DNA from: Scrofimicrobium sp. R131
GTDB lineage: Bacteria; Actinomycetota; Actinomycetes; Actinomycetales; Actinomycetaceae
NCBI RefSeq assembly: GCF_040256745.1
Contig: NZ_CP138335.1
Location: 1,364,001-1,428,000, forward strand
Reading direction: 5' to 3'
Length of the DNA stretch: 64,000 nt
Positions within the stretch are counted from its first letter, which is position 1; every line of letters starts with the position of its first letter. The notes under the pieces are model-generated. The model ran no database searches and was not told the DNA's origin. It worked only from the letters and a program-made list of their open reading frames with translations. The translations under genes and the position numbers were made by a program. Shown here in pieces: positions 52,511 through 61,666 of this stretch.

Positions 52511-52838
52511 GGTTTTCTCCTATTCGAAGCTGTTCTATCCGGGCGGACAGGAAAGTCCAGGTGTCCCAGAAGTCCGCCAGCTGGCTGCGTCCAGCCGGAT
52601 TCAAGGTGTAGACCTTTCGCGGTGGCCCCTTTTCGGAGGGAACTTTGTCCACGTCCACCAGGCCCCGCTGCTCAATGCGGACCAGGAGCGCGTAGATGGT
52701 TCCCTCAGCCAGGTCGGTGAAGCCGCGTTCACGCAGGGAAGCTGTGATCTCGTAGCCGTAGGCAGGTCGCTGGGACAGAAGGGAGAGGACAATGCCTTCC
52801 AGTGTTCCCTTGAGCATCTCGGTCAGCTGTTTGTTCAT
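52503..52838 (-). CDS. PadR-family transcriptional regulator
   Basis: 111 aa from the ATG at 52838 (MNKQLTEMLKGTLEGIVLSL). Winged helix: QRPAYGYEITASLRERGFTDLAEGTIYALLVRIEQRGLVDVDK, then the conserved PPRKVYTLNPAGRSQLADF. Heads the padR-DUF1048-ABC operon, probably repressing it until a drug is bound. A 20-bp palindrome lies 22 bp upstream. Confidence 0.92.
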   Translation of the reverse strand: MNKQLTEMLKGTLEGIVLSLLSQRPAYGYEITASLRERGFTDLAEGTIYALLVRIEQRGLVDVDKVPSEKGPPRKVYTLNPAGRSQLADFWDTWTFLSARIEQLRIGENHD

Positions 52839-52860
52839 CAATCCCCCAGTACTAAGCATC

Positions 52861-52880
52861 ACTACCTACCAGTAGATAGT
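52861..52880. promoter_or_regulatory. Probable PadR operator
   Basis: ACTACCTAC-CA-GTAGATAGT: 9-bp arms matching at 8 positions, in the promoter region of the padR operon. Confidence 0.65.
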
Positions 52881-53010
52881 AACGTTAAGTACCGAGCTCT
52901 GCAAGGGTGCAGCCCGATCCCTGACCCGATCCCCGGCCCGGCAGCCTGCGCCCGTCCCGCCAGCGGCTTAAGATGGACAGGATCCCAATTCCCAAGCCCA
53001 GTGAGGAACC

Positions 53011-54456
53011 ATGTCCCCCCTCCCCCTCCTCCCCCAACCACAAAGTGTGCTCACCGATCCCGAGGTGACCTTCCCCCTCGACCAACCCCTGCGCCTGGAA
53101 GTGGATGAGTCGCTTCGACTCGTGGTGGAGGTGCCCCTCGCCGAGTTCCTCACCGCCAGCGGCGCCGAGCTCACCCCGGACGCGTCCCGGACAATCGCGC
53201 TCCAAATTGAGCCGGACGGTTGGGAAAACCCCAGTCCGGAGGCCTACCGAATCCGGGTCGAGGCGGAGCGGGTCCAGCTCAGCGCCCCCACCGACCTGGG
53301 GATCATCCGAGCCCTCGCCACCCTGGTTCAACTGGTCGAGGACGGTCACCTGCCGGGCGTGGAGATTGATGATGCCCCGCGGTTCACCTGGCGCGGCCTG
53401 ACCCTGGACGTGGCCCGCAGCTTCTTCCCTCCCAATGAGGTCAAACAGGTGATTGACCTGCTGGCGCGCTACAAGTTCAACCGCCTGCACCTGCACCTGT
53501 CCGACGATCAGGGGTGGCGACTGGAGGTCCCCTCCCACCCGGAGCTGACCGAGATCTCCGGCCCGACCGCCATCGCCGGAGGGCGCGGCGGCTTCTACAC
53601 CCAGGCGGAGTTTGCCGATCTGGTCGGCTACGCGGAGGCGCGCGGAATCGACGTGATCCCCGAACTGGACGTTCCCGGCCACACCAACGCCGCCACCCAC
53701 GCCTGCCCGGAGCTGAACCCTGACGGTCAGCCAACCGACGCCTACGACGGGATGCAGGTGGGGTTCTCGCGCCTCCACGCGGCCCTGCCCGCCACCCGAG
53801 AGTTCCTGCAGTCAGTCTTTGCCGACGCGGCCGAGCAAACCGAGAGCGCCTACCTGCACCTGGGTGGGGATGAGGCCCTGGCCCTGGAGTCGGACGAGTA
53901 CGTCCAGCTGGTGGGCGAGGCGGTTCACGCGGTGCTGGCGACCGGGAAGGAGATTGTTGGCTGGCAGGAGATTGCCCAGGCCGCCCTTCCGCCCGGCTCG
54001 GTGGTGCAGTTCTGGGATGGGCGCTCCGGGACCGAGGCGGTGGTTCAGGCAGCCCAGCGCGGAGCCCTGGTCGTCATGTCCCCGGCCGAGCACACCTACC
54101 TGGACCTGAAATACGATCAGTCGACCGAACTGGGCCAGGATTGGGCCGGGTACGTCGAACTGTCCGACTCGTACCGGTGGGAGCCGACCCGGGTGATTGA
54201 GGGACTGGACCCCCGGGCGGTGGTCGGGGTTGAGGCCGCCATCTGGACCGAAACCATCCACTCGCTGGAGGACCTGATGGTGATGCTGCTTCCGCGCCTG
54301 GCCGCCGTAGCCGAGGTGGCCTGGACCGAGGAGCTCAACTGGGAGTCCTTCACCCGCCGGGTGGCGGCGCAGACTTCCTGGTGGAAGGGTCGTCAGTGGC
54401 CTTACCACCGCTCCGCCGGGGTCAGCTGGCCCACCCCGCAGGCCGAGCTGGGCTGA
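53011..54456 (+). CDS. GH20 beta-N-acetylhexosaminidase
   Basis: 481 aa. N-terminal GH20b domain (to about 125), then the catalytic barrel: FTWRGLTLDVARSFFPPNEV, NRLHLHLSDDQGWRLE, DVIPELDVPGHTNAATHA, and YLHLGGDEAL with the catalytic Asp-Glu pair. Removes terminal GlcNAc or GalNAc. No signal peptide seen, so it is probably cytosolic and acts on imported oligosaccharides or cell-wall fragments. GAGGAACC precedes the ATG. It abuts the convergent azlD by zero bases. Confidence 0.93.
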   Translation: MSPLPLLPQPQSVLTDPEVTFPLDQPLRLEVDESLRLVVEVPLAEFLTASGAELTPDASRTIALQIEPDGWENPSPEAYRIRVEAERVQLSAPTDLGIIRALATLVQLVEDGHLPGVEIDDAPRFTWRGLTLDVARSFFPPNEVKQVIDLLARYKFNRLHLHLSDDQGWRLEVPSHPELTEISGPTAIAGGRGGFYTQAEFADLVGYAEARGIDVIPELDVPGHTNAATHACPELNPDGQPTDAYDGMQVGFSRLHAALPATREFLQSVFADAAEQTESAYLHLGGDEALALESDEYVQLVGEAVHAVLATGKEIVGWQEIAQAALPPGSVVQFWDGRSGTEAVVQAAQRGALVVMSPAEHTYLDLKYDQSTELGQDWAGYVELSDSYRWEPTRVIEGLDPRAVVGVEAAIWTETIHSLEDLMVMLLPRLAAVAEVAWTEELNWESFTRRVAAQTSWWKGRQWPYHRSAGVSWPTPQAELG

Positions 54457-54759
54457 TCAGAGCAGCAGCAGGTAGATCGCGGTGCCGCCCACGATGCTCA
54501 GCAGGACTGAGCGGCGCCACAGGTGCAGTCCGACGGTGACCGCCAGGGCGGCCGCGGTGGCCAGCCCGGTCTCCCACCGCACCCCCTGCAGCAGGTAGAC
54601 CACCAGGATCAGCAGGACTCCGAGCGGCATCTGCCGGCTCAGGTGCTGGACCAGGGGGTGGTGGCGCACGCGTCCAATAAACGCGAAGGGTGCGGCCCGC
54701 AGGAACCAGGTCAGTCCCCCGGCCACCAGGACGGAAACGAGGATTTGCTCAGGCGGCAC
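54457..54759 (-). CDS. azlD: Branched-chain amino acid exporter small subunit AzlD
   Basis: 100 aa, four hydrophobic helices; WFLRAAPFAFIGRVRHHPLV is typical of AzlD. GTG start, overlapping azlC by 11 bp. Works with AzlC to export branched-chain amino acids. Confidence 0.88.
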   Translation of the reverse strand: MPPEQILVSVLVAGGLTWFLRAAPFAFIGRVRHHPLVQHLSRQMPLGVLLILVVYLLQGVRWETGLATAAALAVTVGLHLWRRSVLLSIVGGTAIYLLLL

Positions 54760-55411
54760 GGCGGGCCCCCAGCAGTGATAGAAGCGCGAAGGTGCCGTAG
54801 GCGACCAGCAGCATCTGCTCGGGCACCAGCAGGGCGGCCACCACGGCCGATCCGATGGCTGTCACCACCACCCGGGGGCTCGGGGCCGCCCGGTAGGCGT
54901 CCAGGGCCAGGACCACGAACAGGGCCGTGAGGGCGAACTCAAGTCCCGAGACGGCCGCCAGCGGCAAAGCCGTTCCCAGCAGTGCCCCGGCGGTGGCTCC
55001 CCCCACCCAGAAACACTGGAGCAGTGCCTGCAGGGCCAGGATCCGTCCGCTGGACCAGGTGTTTGCCTCCGGAGTTGCCGTCAGCGCGTAGGCCTCGTCG
55101 GTCAGGGCGAAGGTGGCGTAGGGGCGGGCCAGCGGGTGGACCCGGTGCAGCGGAAACGAAAGCGCGTAAAACACGTGCCGCGAGTTGACGACCAGGGTGG
55201 TAATCACAATTTGTCCGAGGGGAACGGCCGCCGCCACCATCGTGGCCAGGAGGAACTCCAGCGATCCGGCGTACACCACGGCGCTGAACACCGGGGCCCA
55301 CCACCAGGCCAACCCCAGGTTCACTACGAGCAGGCCAAAAGCCATCCCCAGCGGCACCATCCCCAGCGCAACCGGGGCTGCCCGCGTGAGTCCGAGGCGA
55401 ACCTCGCTCAT
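54749..55411 (-). CDS. azlC: Branched-chain amino acid exporter large subunit AzlC
   Basis: 220 aa, about six helices. Conserved AzlC segments: PVALGMVPLGMAFGLL, VVYAGSLEFLLATMV, LVVNSRHVFYALSF and YATFALTDEAYALT. Starts right after the rsfS stop (TAAATG), so it appears added to the end of the ribosomal/GTPase operon. Confidence 0.92.
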   Translation of the reverse strand: MSEVRLGLTRAAPVALGMVPLGMAFGLLVVNLGLAWWWAPVFSAVVYAGSLEFLLATMVAAAVPLGQIVITTLVVNSRHVFYALSFPLHRVHPLARPYATFALTDEAYALTATPEANTWSSGRILALQALLQCFWVGGATAGALLGTALPLAAVSGLEFALTALFVVLALDAYRAAPSPRVVVTAIGSAVVAALLVPEQMLLVAYGTFALLSLLGARRAA

Positions 55412-55768
55412 TTAGGCGGTGACGAGGCGCGGACTCTTATCCCACAGCTTGTCGAGGGCGTAGAAGTCCCGCTCTTCGGGCTGCAGCACGTGGACGACCA
55501 GGTCCCCGTAGTCCACCACCACCCAGCCTGAGCCCAGTTCACCCTCGGTGGCCACCGGCAACTGGCCGGTCGCCTTCTTGATCTCCGTGGTGATTTCCTC
55601 CGCAATCGAGCGGGAGTGGCGCGGATTGTCCGCGGTGACGAGGAAAAAGATGTCGGCCAGGTAGAGTTGCTCACTGACGTCCAGGGCCAGCGGGTCCAGC
55701 CCCAGCGCGTCGTCAGCGGCCTTGGCTGCGATTTCCAGCAGCTCCAAGGCGTGGTTTGTGCAGGTCAT
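55412..55768 (-). CDS. rsfS: Ribosome silencing factor RsfS
   Basis: 118 aa from the ATG at 55768 with GGAAGGA upstream. Conserved: LDPLALDVSEQLYLADIFFLVTADNPRHSRSIAEEI and GSGWVVVDYGDLVVHVLQPEERDFYALDKLW. Binds uL14 and blocks subunit joining in slow growth. Standard neighbour of nadD. Confidence 0.94.
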   Translation of the reverse strand: MTCTNHALELLEIAAKAADDALGLDPLALDVSEQLYLADIFFLVTADNPRHSRSIAEEITTEIKKATGQLPVATEGELGSGWVVVDYGDLVVHVLQPEERDFYALDKLWDKSPRLVTA

Positions 55769-55781
55769 AGATCCTTCCAAA

Positions 55782-56459
55782 TTATCGGTAGAGCCCGTAT
55801 TTCTCAATGTACTGTACTACCCCGTCGGGAACCAGATACCAGATCGGTTTCCCGGTGCGGATCCGCTCTCGGCAATCGCTCGAGGAGATTGCCAGCGCCG
55901 GAATCTCCAGCAGCGAGACGGAGTCGGCGGGCAGCTCGGCCTTGCCCAGGACGTGCCCGGGCCGCGTCACCCCAATGATGTGGGCCAGTTCGAACAGTTC
56001 CGGCGCGTTCTTCCATTCCAGAATGCTCTCCAGTGCGTCGGCCCCGGTGATGAAATACCATTCCACCTCGGGGTCCTCCGCGTGCAGCTGTCGCAGCGTC
56101 TCGTAGGTGTAGGACAGCCCTCCCCGATCGATGTCGACCCGGGACACGGTGAAGCGGTTGTTCGAGGCGGTGGCAATCACCGTCATCAGGTACCGGTGCT
56201 CGGCCGGGGCCACCTCGCGACCAGCTTTGAACGGCTGCGTGGCTGCCGGGACGAACACCACCTGTTCCAGGTTGAATCGGTCCATCACCTCGGAGGCGGC
56301 CACCAGGTGACCGTGGTGAATGGGATCGAAGGTTCCGCCCATTACCCCGATTCGACGCTGTCCCTGGGACCGCTGGCGTCGCTTCTCACTCTCCTGGTTC
56401 CGGCGCCGATCCCGCACATCCGGAGCCAGCAGTTCGCGGGCCCGCTCTGAGGTTGACAC
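55782..56459 (-). CDS. nadD: Nicotinate-nucleotide adenylyltransferase
   Basis: Adenylates nicotinate mononucleotide in NAD synthesis. 225 aa. Nucleotidyltransferase motifs [20 protein letters not shown] (with GxFDPxHxGH) and [13 protein letters not shown] (SSTxIR-like), substrate loop AATQPFKAG. An Arg/Gln-rich N-terminal extension of about 35 residues precedes the core, so a shorter start is possible. GTG 3 bases after obg. Confidence 0.94.
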   Translation of the reverse strand: MSTSERARELLAPDVRDRRRNQESEKRRQRSQGQRRIGVMGGTFDPIHHGHLVAASEVMDRFNLEQVVFVPAATQPFKAGREVAPAEHRYLMTVIATASNNRFTVSRVDIDRGGLSYTYETLRQLHAEDPEVEWYFITGADALESILEWKNAPELFELAHIIGVTRPGHVLGKAELPADSVSLLEIPALAISSSDCRERIRTGKPIWYLVPDGVVQYIEKYGLYR

Positions 56460-56462
56460 CGG

Positions 56463-57986
56463 CTAACCCTCCTCCGGATCGGTCCAGACACCCCGATCGC
56501 GTTCGGCGCGCAGCTCTTGGCGAGCGGCCTCTTTCCCGTCCATCCGGGCTTTGTATTCCCGCCGTCTCTCCGTGGTGGTCCGACGCAGGTTCGGGTCCAA
56601 CCGGGGGTCTTCCCCTCGTCCACCGAGCAGCTCCGCGCCGGTACTCAAAGTGGGCTCCCAGTCGAAGATCATTCCGCCCTCAACCGGGCCAATTACCACC
56701 GGTGAGCCGGGCACGGCCCCCGCCTTGACCAGGGCGTCTTCCACCCCGGCGGCAGCCAGCCGATCGGCCAGGTAGCCGACCGCCTCGTCGTTGCCAAAGT
56801 CGGTTTGGCGGACCCACCGTTCCGGCTTGGCCCCCCGCACTTGGAATACGGTTTCGCCGCCGAATTGGACCGGAGTGACCGTCACCGGCGCGTTCTTGGT
56901 GCCCACCGCCTTCGGCGTCAGGACCACCCGAGTTTCCTCCAGGGCGGGTCGCAGCGCCCGCTGAGCCTCCACCTCGGCCGCCATCGCGTAGGACAGGGCC
57001 GGGAGCCCCTGATGGGTTACCGCCGAGACGGCGAAAATCGGCCAGCCCAGCCGTTCCAGTTCCGGCATCATCAGGTCGGCCATCGCCTGCCCGTCGGGAA
57101 TATCGACCTTGTTCAACACGATCAAGCGGGGCCGCTCCATCAGCGGCACGTAACCCTCAATCTGAGCCAGGTCCCCTTCGTAGGCCCCCAGCTCGGCTTC
57201 GATCGTCTGCAGGTCGGTGACCGGGTCGCGATCCGGATCAAAGGACGCGCAGTCGATCACGTGGGCAATCACCGAGCAGCGTTCAATGTGGCGCAAAAAC
57301 TCCAGTCCCAGGCCTTTGCCTTCGGAGGCGCCGGGAATCAGGCCCGGCACGTCGGCGATGGTGTAGCGCACCTCGCCGGCCTGAACCACGCCCAGGTTCG
57401 GGATCAGCGTGGTGAACGGGTAGTCCGCAATCTTCGGACGAGCGGCCGACAGTGCGGCGATCAGCGAGGACTTCCCCGCCGAGGGGTAACCCACCAGGGC
57501 CACGTCGGCAACCGACTTCAGCTCCAGCACCACGGTGGCCTCTTCGCCCGGCTCGCCCAGCAGGGCAAACCCGGGGGCCTTCCGGGCCCGGTTGGCCAGG
57601 GCCGCGTTCCCCAGTCCGCCTCGCCCACCTTCCGCAATCACGTAGCGGGCGCCGTCTCCCTGGAGGTCGGCCAGCAGCTCCCCGGACTCATCCTTGATCA
57701 CGGTGCCGATCGGCACGGGGAGGATAATGTCGTCGCCGTTCTTACCCTGGCGCAGGTCGCCCTTGCCGGGCTCACCGTTCTTCGCCTTGTGGTGGGGCCG
57801 ATGGTGGAAGCTGAGCAGGGTCGACACGTTCGAGTCCACCTGCACGACCACCGAACCGCCGTTGCCGCCGTTGCCACCGTCAGGTCCCCCCAGCGGCTTG
57901 AACTTCTCGCGGCGCACGGAAGCGCACCCGTGGCCACCGTCCCCGGCGGTCACAAAAATCTTCACTCGGTCGATAAACTCGGCCAC
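56463..57986 (-). CDS. obgE: GTPase Obg/CgtA
   Basis: Ribosome-associated GTPase for 50S maturation and stress control. 507 aa from the GTG at 57986. Glycine-rich Obg fold ([32 protein letters not shown]), G1 [10 protein letters not shown]3 DVPGLI, G4 NKVD, then the C-terminal OCT domain ([18 protein letters not shown]). A basic tail of about 50 residues follows. AAGGATG serves as ribosome site. Confidence 0.96.
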   Translation of the reverse strand: MAEFIDRVKIFVTAGDGGHGCASVRREKFKPLGGPDGGNGGNGGSVVVQVDSNVSTLLSFHHRPHHKAKNGEPGKGDLRQGKNGDDIILPVPIGTVIKDESGELLADLQGDGARYVIAEGGRGGLGNAALANRARKAPGFALLGEPGEEATVVLELKSVADVALVGYPSAGKSSLIAALSAARPKIADYPFTTLIPNLGVVQAGEVRYTIADVPGLIPGASEGKGLGLEFLRHIERCSVIAHVIDCASFDPDRDPVTDLQTIEAELGAYEGDLAQIEGYVPLMERPRLIVLNKVDIPDGQAMADLMMPELERLGWPIFAVSAVTHQGLPALSYAMAAEVEAQRALRPALEETRVVLTPKAVGTKNAPVTVTPVQFGGETVFQVRGAKPERWVRQTDFGNDEAVGYLADRLAAAGVEDALVKAGAVPGSPVVIGPVEGGMIFDWEPTLSTGAELLGGRGEDPRLDPNLRRTTTERRREYKARMDGKEAARQELRAERDRGVWTDPEEG

Positions 57987-58014
57987 TAAAACATCCTTCG
58001 ATAGATATGAGAAA

Positions 58015-58039
58015 GGGCGTCCGGACAAACCGAACGCCC
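58015..58039 (-). terminator. Intercistronic hairpin between rpmA and obgE
   Basis: GGGCGT (58015-58020) and ACGCCC (58034-58039) with an inner CCGG/CCG pairing; on the minus strand TTTC follows. Probably an attenuator that lowers obgE expression relative to the ribosomal proteins. Confidence 0.6.
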
Positions 58040-58058
58040 CTCATACGGTGATTTAGGC

Positions 58059-58310
58059 CTACGCCTCAACCACGCTGATGACCCTGCGGCCACGGTAGTT
58101 GCCAAACTCAACGCTACCGGCTGACAGAGCAAAAAGTGTGTCGTCCTTGCCACGGCCCACGTTCGCCCCCGGGTGGTACTTGGTGCCGCGCTGACGGACC
58201 AGGATTTCACCGGCGTTGACGGACTGCCCACCGAAGCGCTTGACTCCTAGACGCTGAGCGTTCGAGTCGCGGCCGTTACGGGAGGAGCCAACCCCCTTTT
58301 TAGTTGCCAT
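58059..58310 (-). CDS. rpmA: 50S ribosomal protein bL27
   Basis: 83 aa. [20 protein letters not shown], then [20 protein letters not shown] and [16 protein letters not shown]: full-length bL27 whose basic N-terminus reaches the peptidyl-transferase centre. No cleavable N-terminal extension of the Firmicutes type. GGAAGAGAG precedes the ATG. Confidence 0.97.
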   Translation of the reverse strand: MATKKGVGSSRNGRDSNAQRLGVKRFGGQSVNAGEILVRQRGTKYHPGANVGRGKDDTLFALSAGSVEFGNYRGRRVISVVEA

Positions 58311-58337
58311 GTTGTGGTTCTCTCTTCCTTGTGGGCC

Positions 58338-58646
58338 CTAGGCGATCTCGGTGATCTTGACGACCGAGAGGGGCTGACGGTGACCTTGACGCTTGCGGTA
58401 ACCGGTCTTGTTCTTGTACTTGATGATGGTGATCTTGGGACCCTTCGCGCTGTCCACAATCTCAGCCTTAACGCTGACCTTGGCCAGCTTCTCTGCATCG
58501 GTGTTGATGTTTTCGCCATCAACGAGCATGACGGGCTGGAATTCGACGGTCGAGCCGATTTCGTCCGCCAACTTGTCGACCACCAGGGTGTCACCCACGG
58601 AGACCTTCTCTTGCCGGCCACCGGCTTTAACGATCGCGTAGACCAC
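58338..58646 (-). CDS. rplU: 50S ribosomal protein bL21
   Basis: 102 aa. [20 protein letters not shown] and [20 protein letters not shown], standard bL21. GTG start with GAGGA upstream. First gene of rplU-rpmA-obgE-nadD-rsfS. A structured leader of about 90 bases precedes it. Confidence 0.96.
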   Translation of the reverse strand: MVYAIVKAGGRQEKVSVGDTLVVDKLADEIGSTVEFQPVMLVDGENINTDAEKLAKVSVKAEIVDSAKGPKITIIKYKNKTGYRKRQGHRQPLSVVKITEIA

Positions 58647-58651
58647 GTTAT

Positions 58652-58740
58652 TGTCCTCATCTAAAAACTTCGGAACCGGAACCAGCCCACGCGGGACGTT
58701 CTCCGGCTGGTGCTGAATGCACCGACCATTTAATTTATCG
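58652..58740 (-). promoter_or_regulatory. Structured leader upstream of rplU
   Basis: Two overlapping potential stems: ACCAGCC (58681-58687) with GGCTGGT (58705-58711), and GGTGC (58709-58713) with GCACC (58719-58723). They share bases and are therefore mutually exclusive. AT-rich promoter-like sequence (ATAAATTAAAT on the minus strand) lies at about 58728-58740. Possible autogenous leader for ribosomal protein control. Confidence 0.5.
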
Positions 58741-58772
58741 GATTGGCGCGCCTGGCGGCAACCTTGTCGGAC

Positions 58773-58823
58773 GGAAAAGGGCGTATGACAGGTGTGTCAT
58801 TTAGCACTAATGCGCCCTTTTCC
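58773..58823 (-). terminator. Terminator of rne
   Basis: Perfect 11-bp repeat GGAAAAGGGCG (58773-58783) / 58813-58823 with a nested ATGACA/TGTCAT stem (58785-58790, 58795-58800). It sits just after the rne stop and shields rplU. Confidence 0.75.
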
Positions 58824-58830
58824 CCCGATT

Positions 58831-61215
58831 TCAGCTGCCGAGCAGGTCCTGGACCGCCTGTTGAGCCGCTTCGCGCTTGGCTTCGTCCACCGGACGCGAC
58901 TCGGACTTGACCGCGGGGATTGGGCTCTCCGCGACCACTTTGCGCCGCCGCCGAGGGCGAGCCGGGGTTTCCCGGTGATCCACCACCGCGTCCAGCGCGG
59001 CTGCGGCGGATTCGAGCAGGCTGCGCCCCTCCCCCGCGTCTGCTGCCGGACGCACGGTCGGCTCGATCGGCTCCTGGGAGGAGACCACGCGCCGACGCTT
59101 CGGCTTGGTCTCCGGCTCGGGCTGAGGGGCGGCCACCGGTTCAACCTTGGGCTCCTCGACCTTTGCCTGCTCCTGGGCCTTGGGCTCCGCCCGCTTGGCG
59201 GGAGCCTTCCGGGTCGCCGGCTTCCGCTTGGACCCAGCCTGGGCTCGGTCCGACTCGGCCGAAGCCGGCTTTTCCTCTTCCCGCACCACGGTCGCTGCCG
59301 CGATCGCGGACAGGGCGGTCTTTACTTTCTCGTCACCCACGTGGCTGACGGGAGCTTCAGCTTCTTTCGGAGCCGACTCCCGCTGGTTCCGCTTGGGCGC
59401 ATCGTCGCCGCGAGACTTCCGCTTCTTCCCGTTCGAGGGAGCGGAGATCTGCACTTCGACCGGGTGGTCGTGCACGATGAAGCCCCGGCCTTCGCAGGCT
59501 TCACAGGTGGTGGAGAACGCCTCAACCAGTCCCTCACCGACCCGCTTGCGGGTCATCTGCACCAGTCCCAGCGAGGTAATCTCAGTGACCTGGTGGCGGG
59601 TGCGGTCGCGTCCCAGGCATTCCACCAGGCGGCGGAGCACCAGTTCGCGGTTCGACTCCAGCACCATGTCGACAAAGTCGATGATGATGATCCCGCCAAT
59701 GTCGCGCAGGCGTAGCTGGCGGACAATCTCTTCGGCCGCTTCCAGGTTGTTGCGGGTGACCGTCTCTTCCAGCGTGCCGCCGGAACCAATGAATTTGCCG
59801 GTGTTGACGTCGACCACGGTCAGCGCTTCGGTCCGGTCAATCACCAGGGTGCCGCCGCTGGGCAGCCAGACCTTCCGGTCCATCCCCTTGGCGAGCTGCT
59901 GGTCAATTCGCTTGGCCTGGAACACGTCGTCAGGTGAGGTCCAGTGTTCGAGGCGGGCCTCCAGCTCCGGGGAGAGCTCAGCTACGTACTCGGACACGGT
60001 GGCCCAAGTTTCGTCGCCCTGCACCACCAGTTGCTTGAAGTCCTCGTTGAAAATGTCGCGGACGACCCGGACCACCAGTTCCGGTTCCCCGCGCAGGAGC
60101 TGGGGGGCCTTTCTGGTCCCGGCCTGCTTCTGCTGAATGTCGCTCCACTGCTTCACCAGTCGGTCGACGTCGGCGCGCAGTTGCTCTTCGCTGGCACCCT
60201 CCGCGGCGGTCCGAACGATCACACCCGCGTCGTTGGGCACGGCCTCGCGCAGGATCTTCTTTAGCCGGGACCGCTCCGTGTCGGGCAGTTTCCGGGAAAT
60301 GCCCAGCATGGACGAACCCGGCACCAGGACCAGGTAGCGGCCGGCCAGCGTCACCTGACTGGTGAGGCGGGCGCCCTTGTGTCCAATCGGGTCCTTGGTT
60401 ACCTGGACCAGGACGGTGTCGCCGGACTTGAGCGCCTGCTCGATTCGACGCGGCTTTCCTTCCATCCCCAGCGCATCCCAGTTGACCTCGCCGGCGTACA
60501 GGACCGCATTGCGGCCGCGGCCAATGTCGACGAAGGCCGCCTCCATCGAGGGCAGGACGTTTTGCACCCGCCCCAGGTAAATGTTGCCGACGATCGACTG
60601 CTGGGTCCGGCGGGCCACGTAGTGCTCGACCAGCAGGCCGTCTTCCAACACGGCAATTTGGTCGAGGCCATCCTTGTGGCGCACGACCATCTCCCGGTCC
60701 ACCGACTCGCGCCGGGCCAGGAACTCCGCTTCGGTGATGGACTGGCGCCGCCGTCCCTCCCGTCGGCCTTCGCGCCGACGCATCCGCTTGGCCTCCAGCC
60801 GGGTGGAGCCCTTGAGCGCCTGCACCTGGTCGGACGGCTCTGAGGTTTCCTCTTCGGTTTCGTTGGTGGAGCGCGAGCGTCGGCGTCGACGCCGGTGCGA
60901 TCCTTCCGAATCCTCTTCGGACTCTTCACTCTCGGGGGTGGGAGCTACCTCTTCGGGTTCGCTCTTTTTCGGCTTCTTCTTGCCGTTGTTTTTTTTCTTC
61001 GGGGTTTCGGCCGCTACCGGTGCGCTCTCTTCGACCGCCTCGGCCGGGCGGGCAGCCTTCTGCGTCCGCTTACGACCCCGACCGGAGTCGTCCGAGTCAC
61101 CAGCTGGCGCCGGCTCCGAAGATCGTTCTTTTGGTGCCGGTTCCACGAACTGCGGGGCCTGGAAAAGCAGGGTGGCCGCAGCCGGAGCCAGAGGCAACTG
61201 TTCCTCTTCTGACAT
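58831..61215 (-). CDS. rne: Ribonuclease E/G
   Basis: 794 aa. Long disordered acidic/basic N-terminus (about 1-160, with an RRRRRRSRS-like run), S1 domain (IVGNIYLGRVQNVLPSMEAAFVDIG), 5' sensor and DNase I-like catalytic core with metal Asp residues in VVDVNTGKFIGSGG and GGIIIIDFVDM, the Zn-link TTCEACEGRGF, and a Glu/Lys/Ala-rich C-terminal tail that may recruit partners. Main endonuclease of mRNA decay and rRNA/tRNA maturation. No convincing ribosome site at the ATG. Confidence 0.95.
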   Translation of the reverse strand: MSEEEQLPLAPAAATLLFQAPQFVEPAPKERSSEPAPAGDSDDSGRGRKRTQKAARPAEAVEESAPVAAETPKKKNNGKKKPKKSEPEEVAPTPESEESEEDSEGSHRRRRRRSRSTNETEEETSEPSDQVQALKGSTRLEAKRMRRREGRREGRRRQSITEAEFLARRESVDREMVVRHKDGLDQIAVLEDGLLVEHYVARRTQQSIVGNIYLGRVQNVLPSMEAAFVDIGRGRNAVLYAGEVNWDALGMEGKPRRIEQALKSGDTVLVQVTKDPIGHKGARLTSQVTLAGRYLVLVPGSSMLGISRKLPDTERSRLKKILREAVPNDAGVIVRTAAEGASEEQLRADVDRLVKQWSDIQQKQAGTRKAPQLLRGEPELVVRVVRDIFNEDFKQLVVQGDETWATVSEYVAELSPELEARLEHWTSPDDVFQAKRIDQQLAKGMDRKVWLPSGGTLVIDRTEALTVVDVNTGKFIGSGGTLEETVTRNNLEAAEEIVRQLRLRDIGGIIIIDFVDMVLESNRELVLRRLVECLGRDRTRHQVTEITSLGLVQMTRKRVGEGLVEAFSTTCEACEGRGFIVHDHPVEVQISAPSNGKKRKSRGDDAPKRNQRESAPKEAEAPVSHVGDEKVKTALSAIAAATVVREEEKPASAESDRAQAGSKRKPATRKAPAKRAEPKAQEQAKVEEPKVEPVAAPQPEPETKPKRRRVVSSQEPIEPTVRPAADAGEGRSLLESAAAALDAVVDHRETPARPRRRRKVVAESPIPAVKSESRPVDEAKREAAQQAVQDLLGS

Positions 61216-61666
61216 ATTTAAGTGTGCTCCAAATATCTGGTCTAGCAGCGCATACCCGGCGCCAGACTGCTCGTCTCTCTCATCCGCGAGGGATGCAAAG
61301 CTACACGGCCCCCAGCTGGGTGGGCGTCCGTCGGACCGCGCGGCGCCCGCTGGAAAAATCGCGGCTGCACCGGGTCAACTAGACCGACAGGACTGGGTAT
61401 GCAATCCTGCGCCATTGCCCCCAGTATTCCACACACGGGGCCAAAGAGCCCCATAGCAGTAGCGTTTCTCACGAACCGAACCTCGTGAGGAAAATAGGAC
61501 TTAAGGCCTACCAAAAGGGACAAAACCGCAGGTCAGACCACGTTTGAGCACCCTGTCATCAAATCAACACATGTTGGGGAAGAACGTCCTATACTGTAGG
61601 CGTCTCGCCGGTCCAGTTTTTGCGCCGGAGGGGCTCCCAACGGCACTTTATCGAAAGGCGAAATAC
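61216..61666. other. Divergent rne/cydA intergenic region
   Basis: 451 bp with no credible gene. It holds hairpins GGGGC/GCCCC (61437-61441, 61448-61452) and CTCACGA/TCGTGAG (61468-61474, 61483-61489), the palindrome CAACA-CA-TGTTG (61566-61577) and TATACT (61590-61595), a likely cydA -10. The rne-proximal half probably encodes a long rne leader. Confidence 0.55.
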
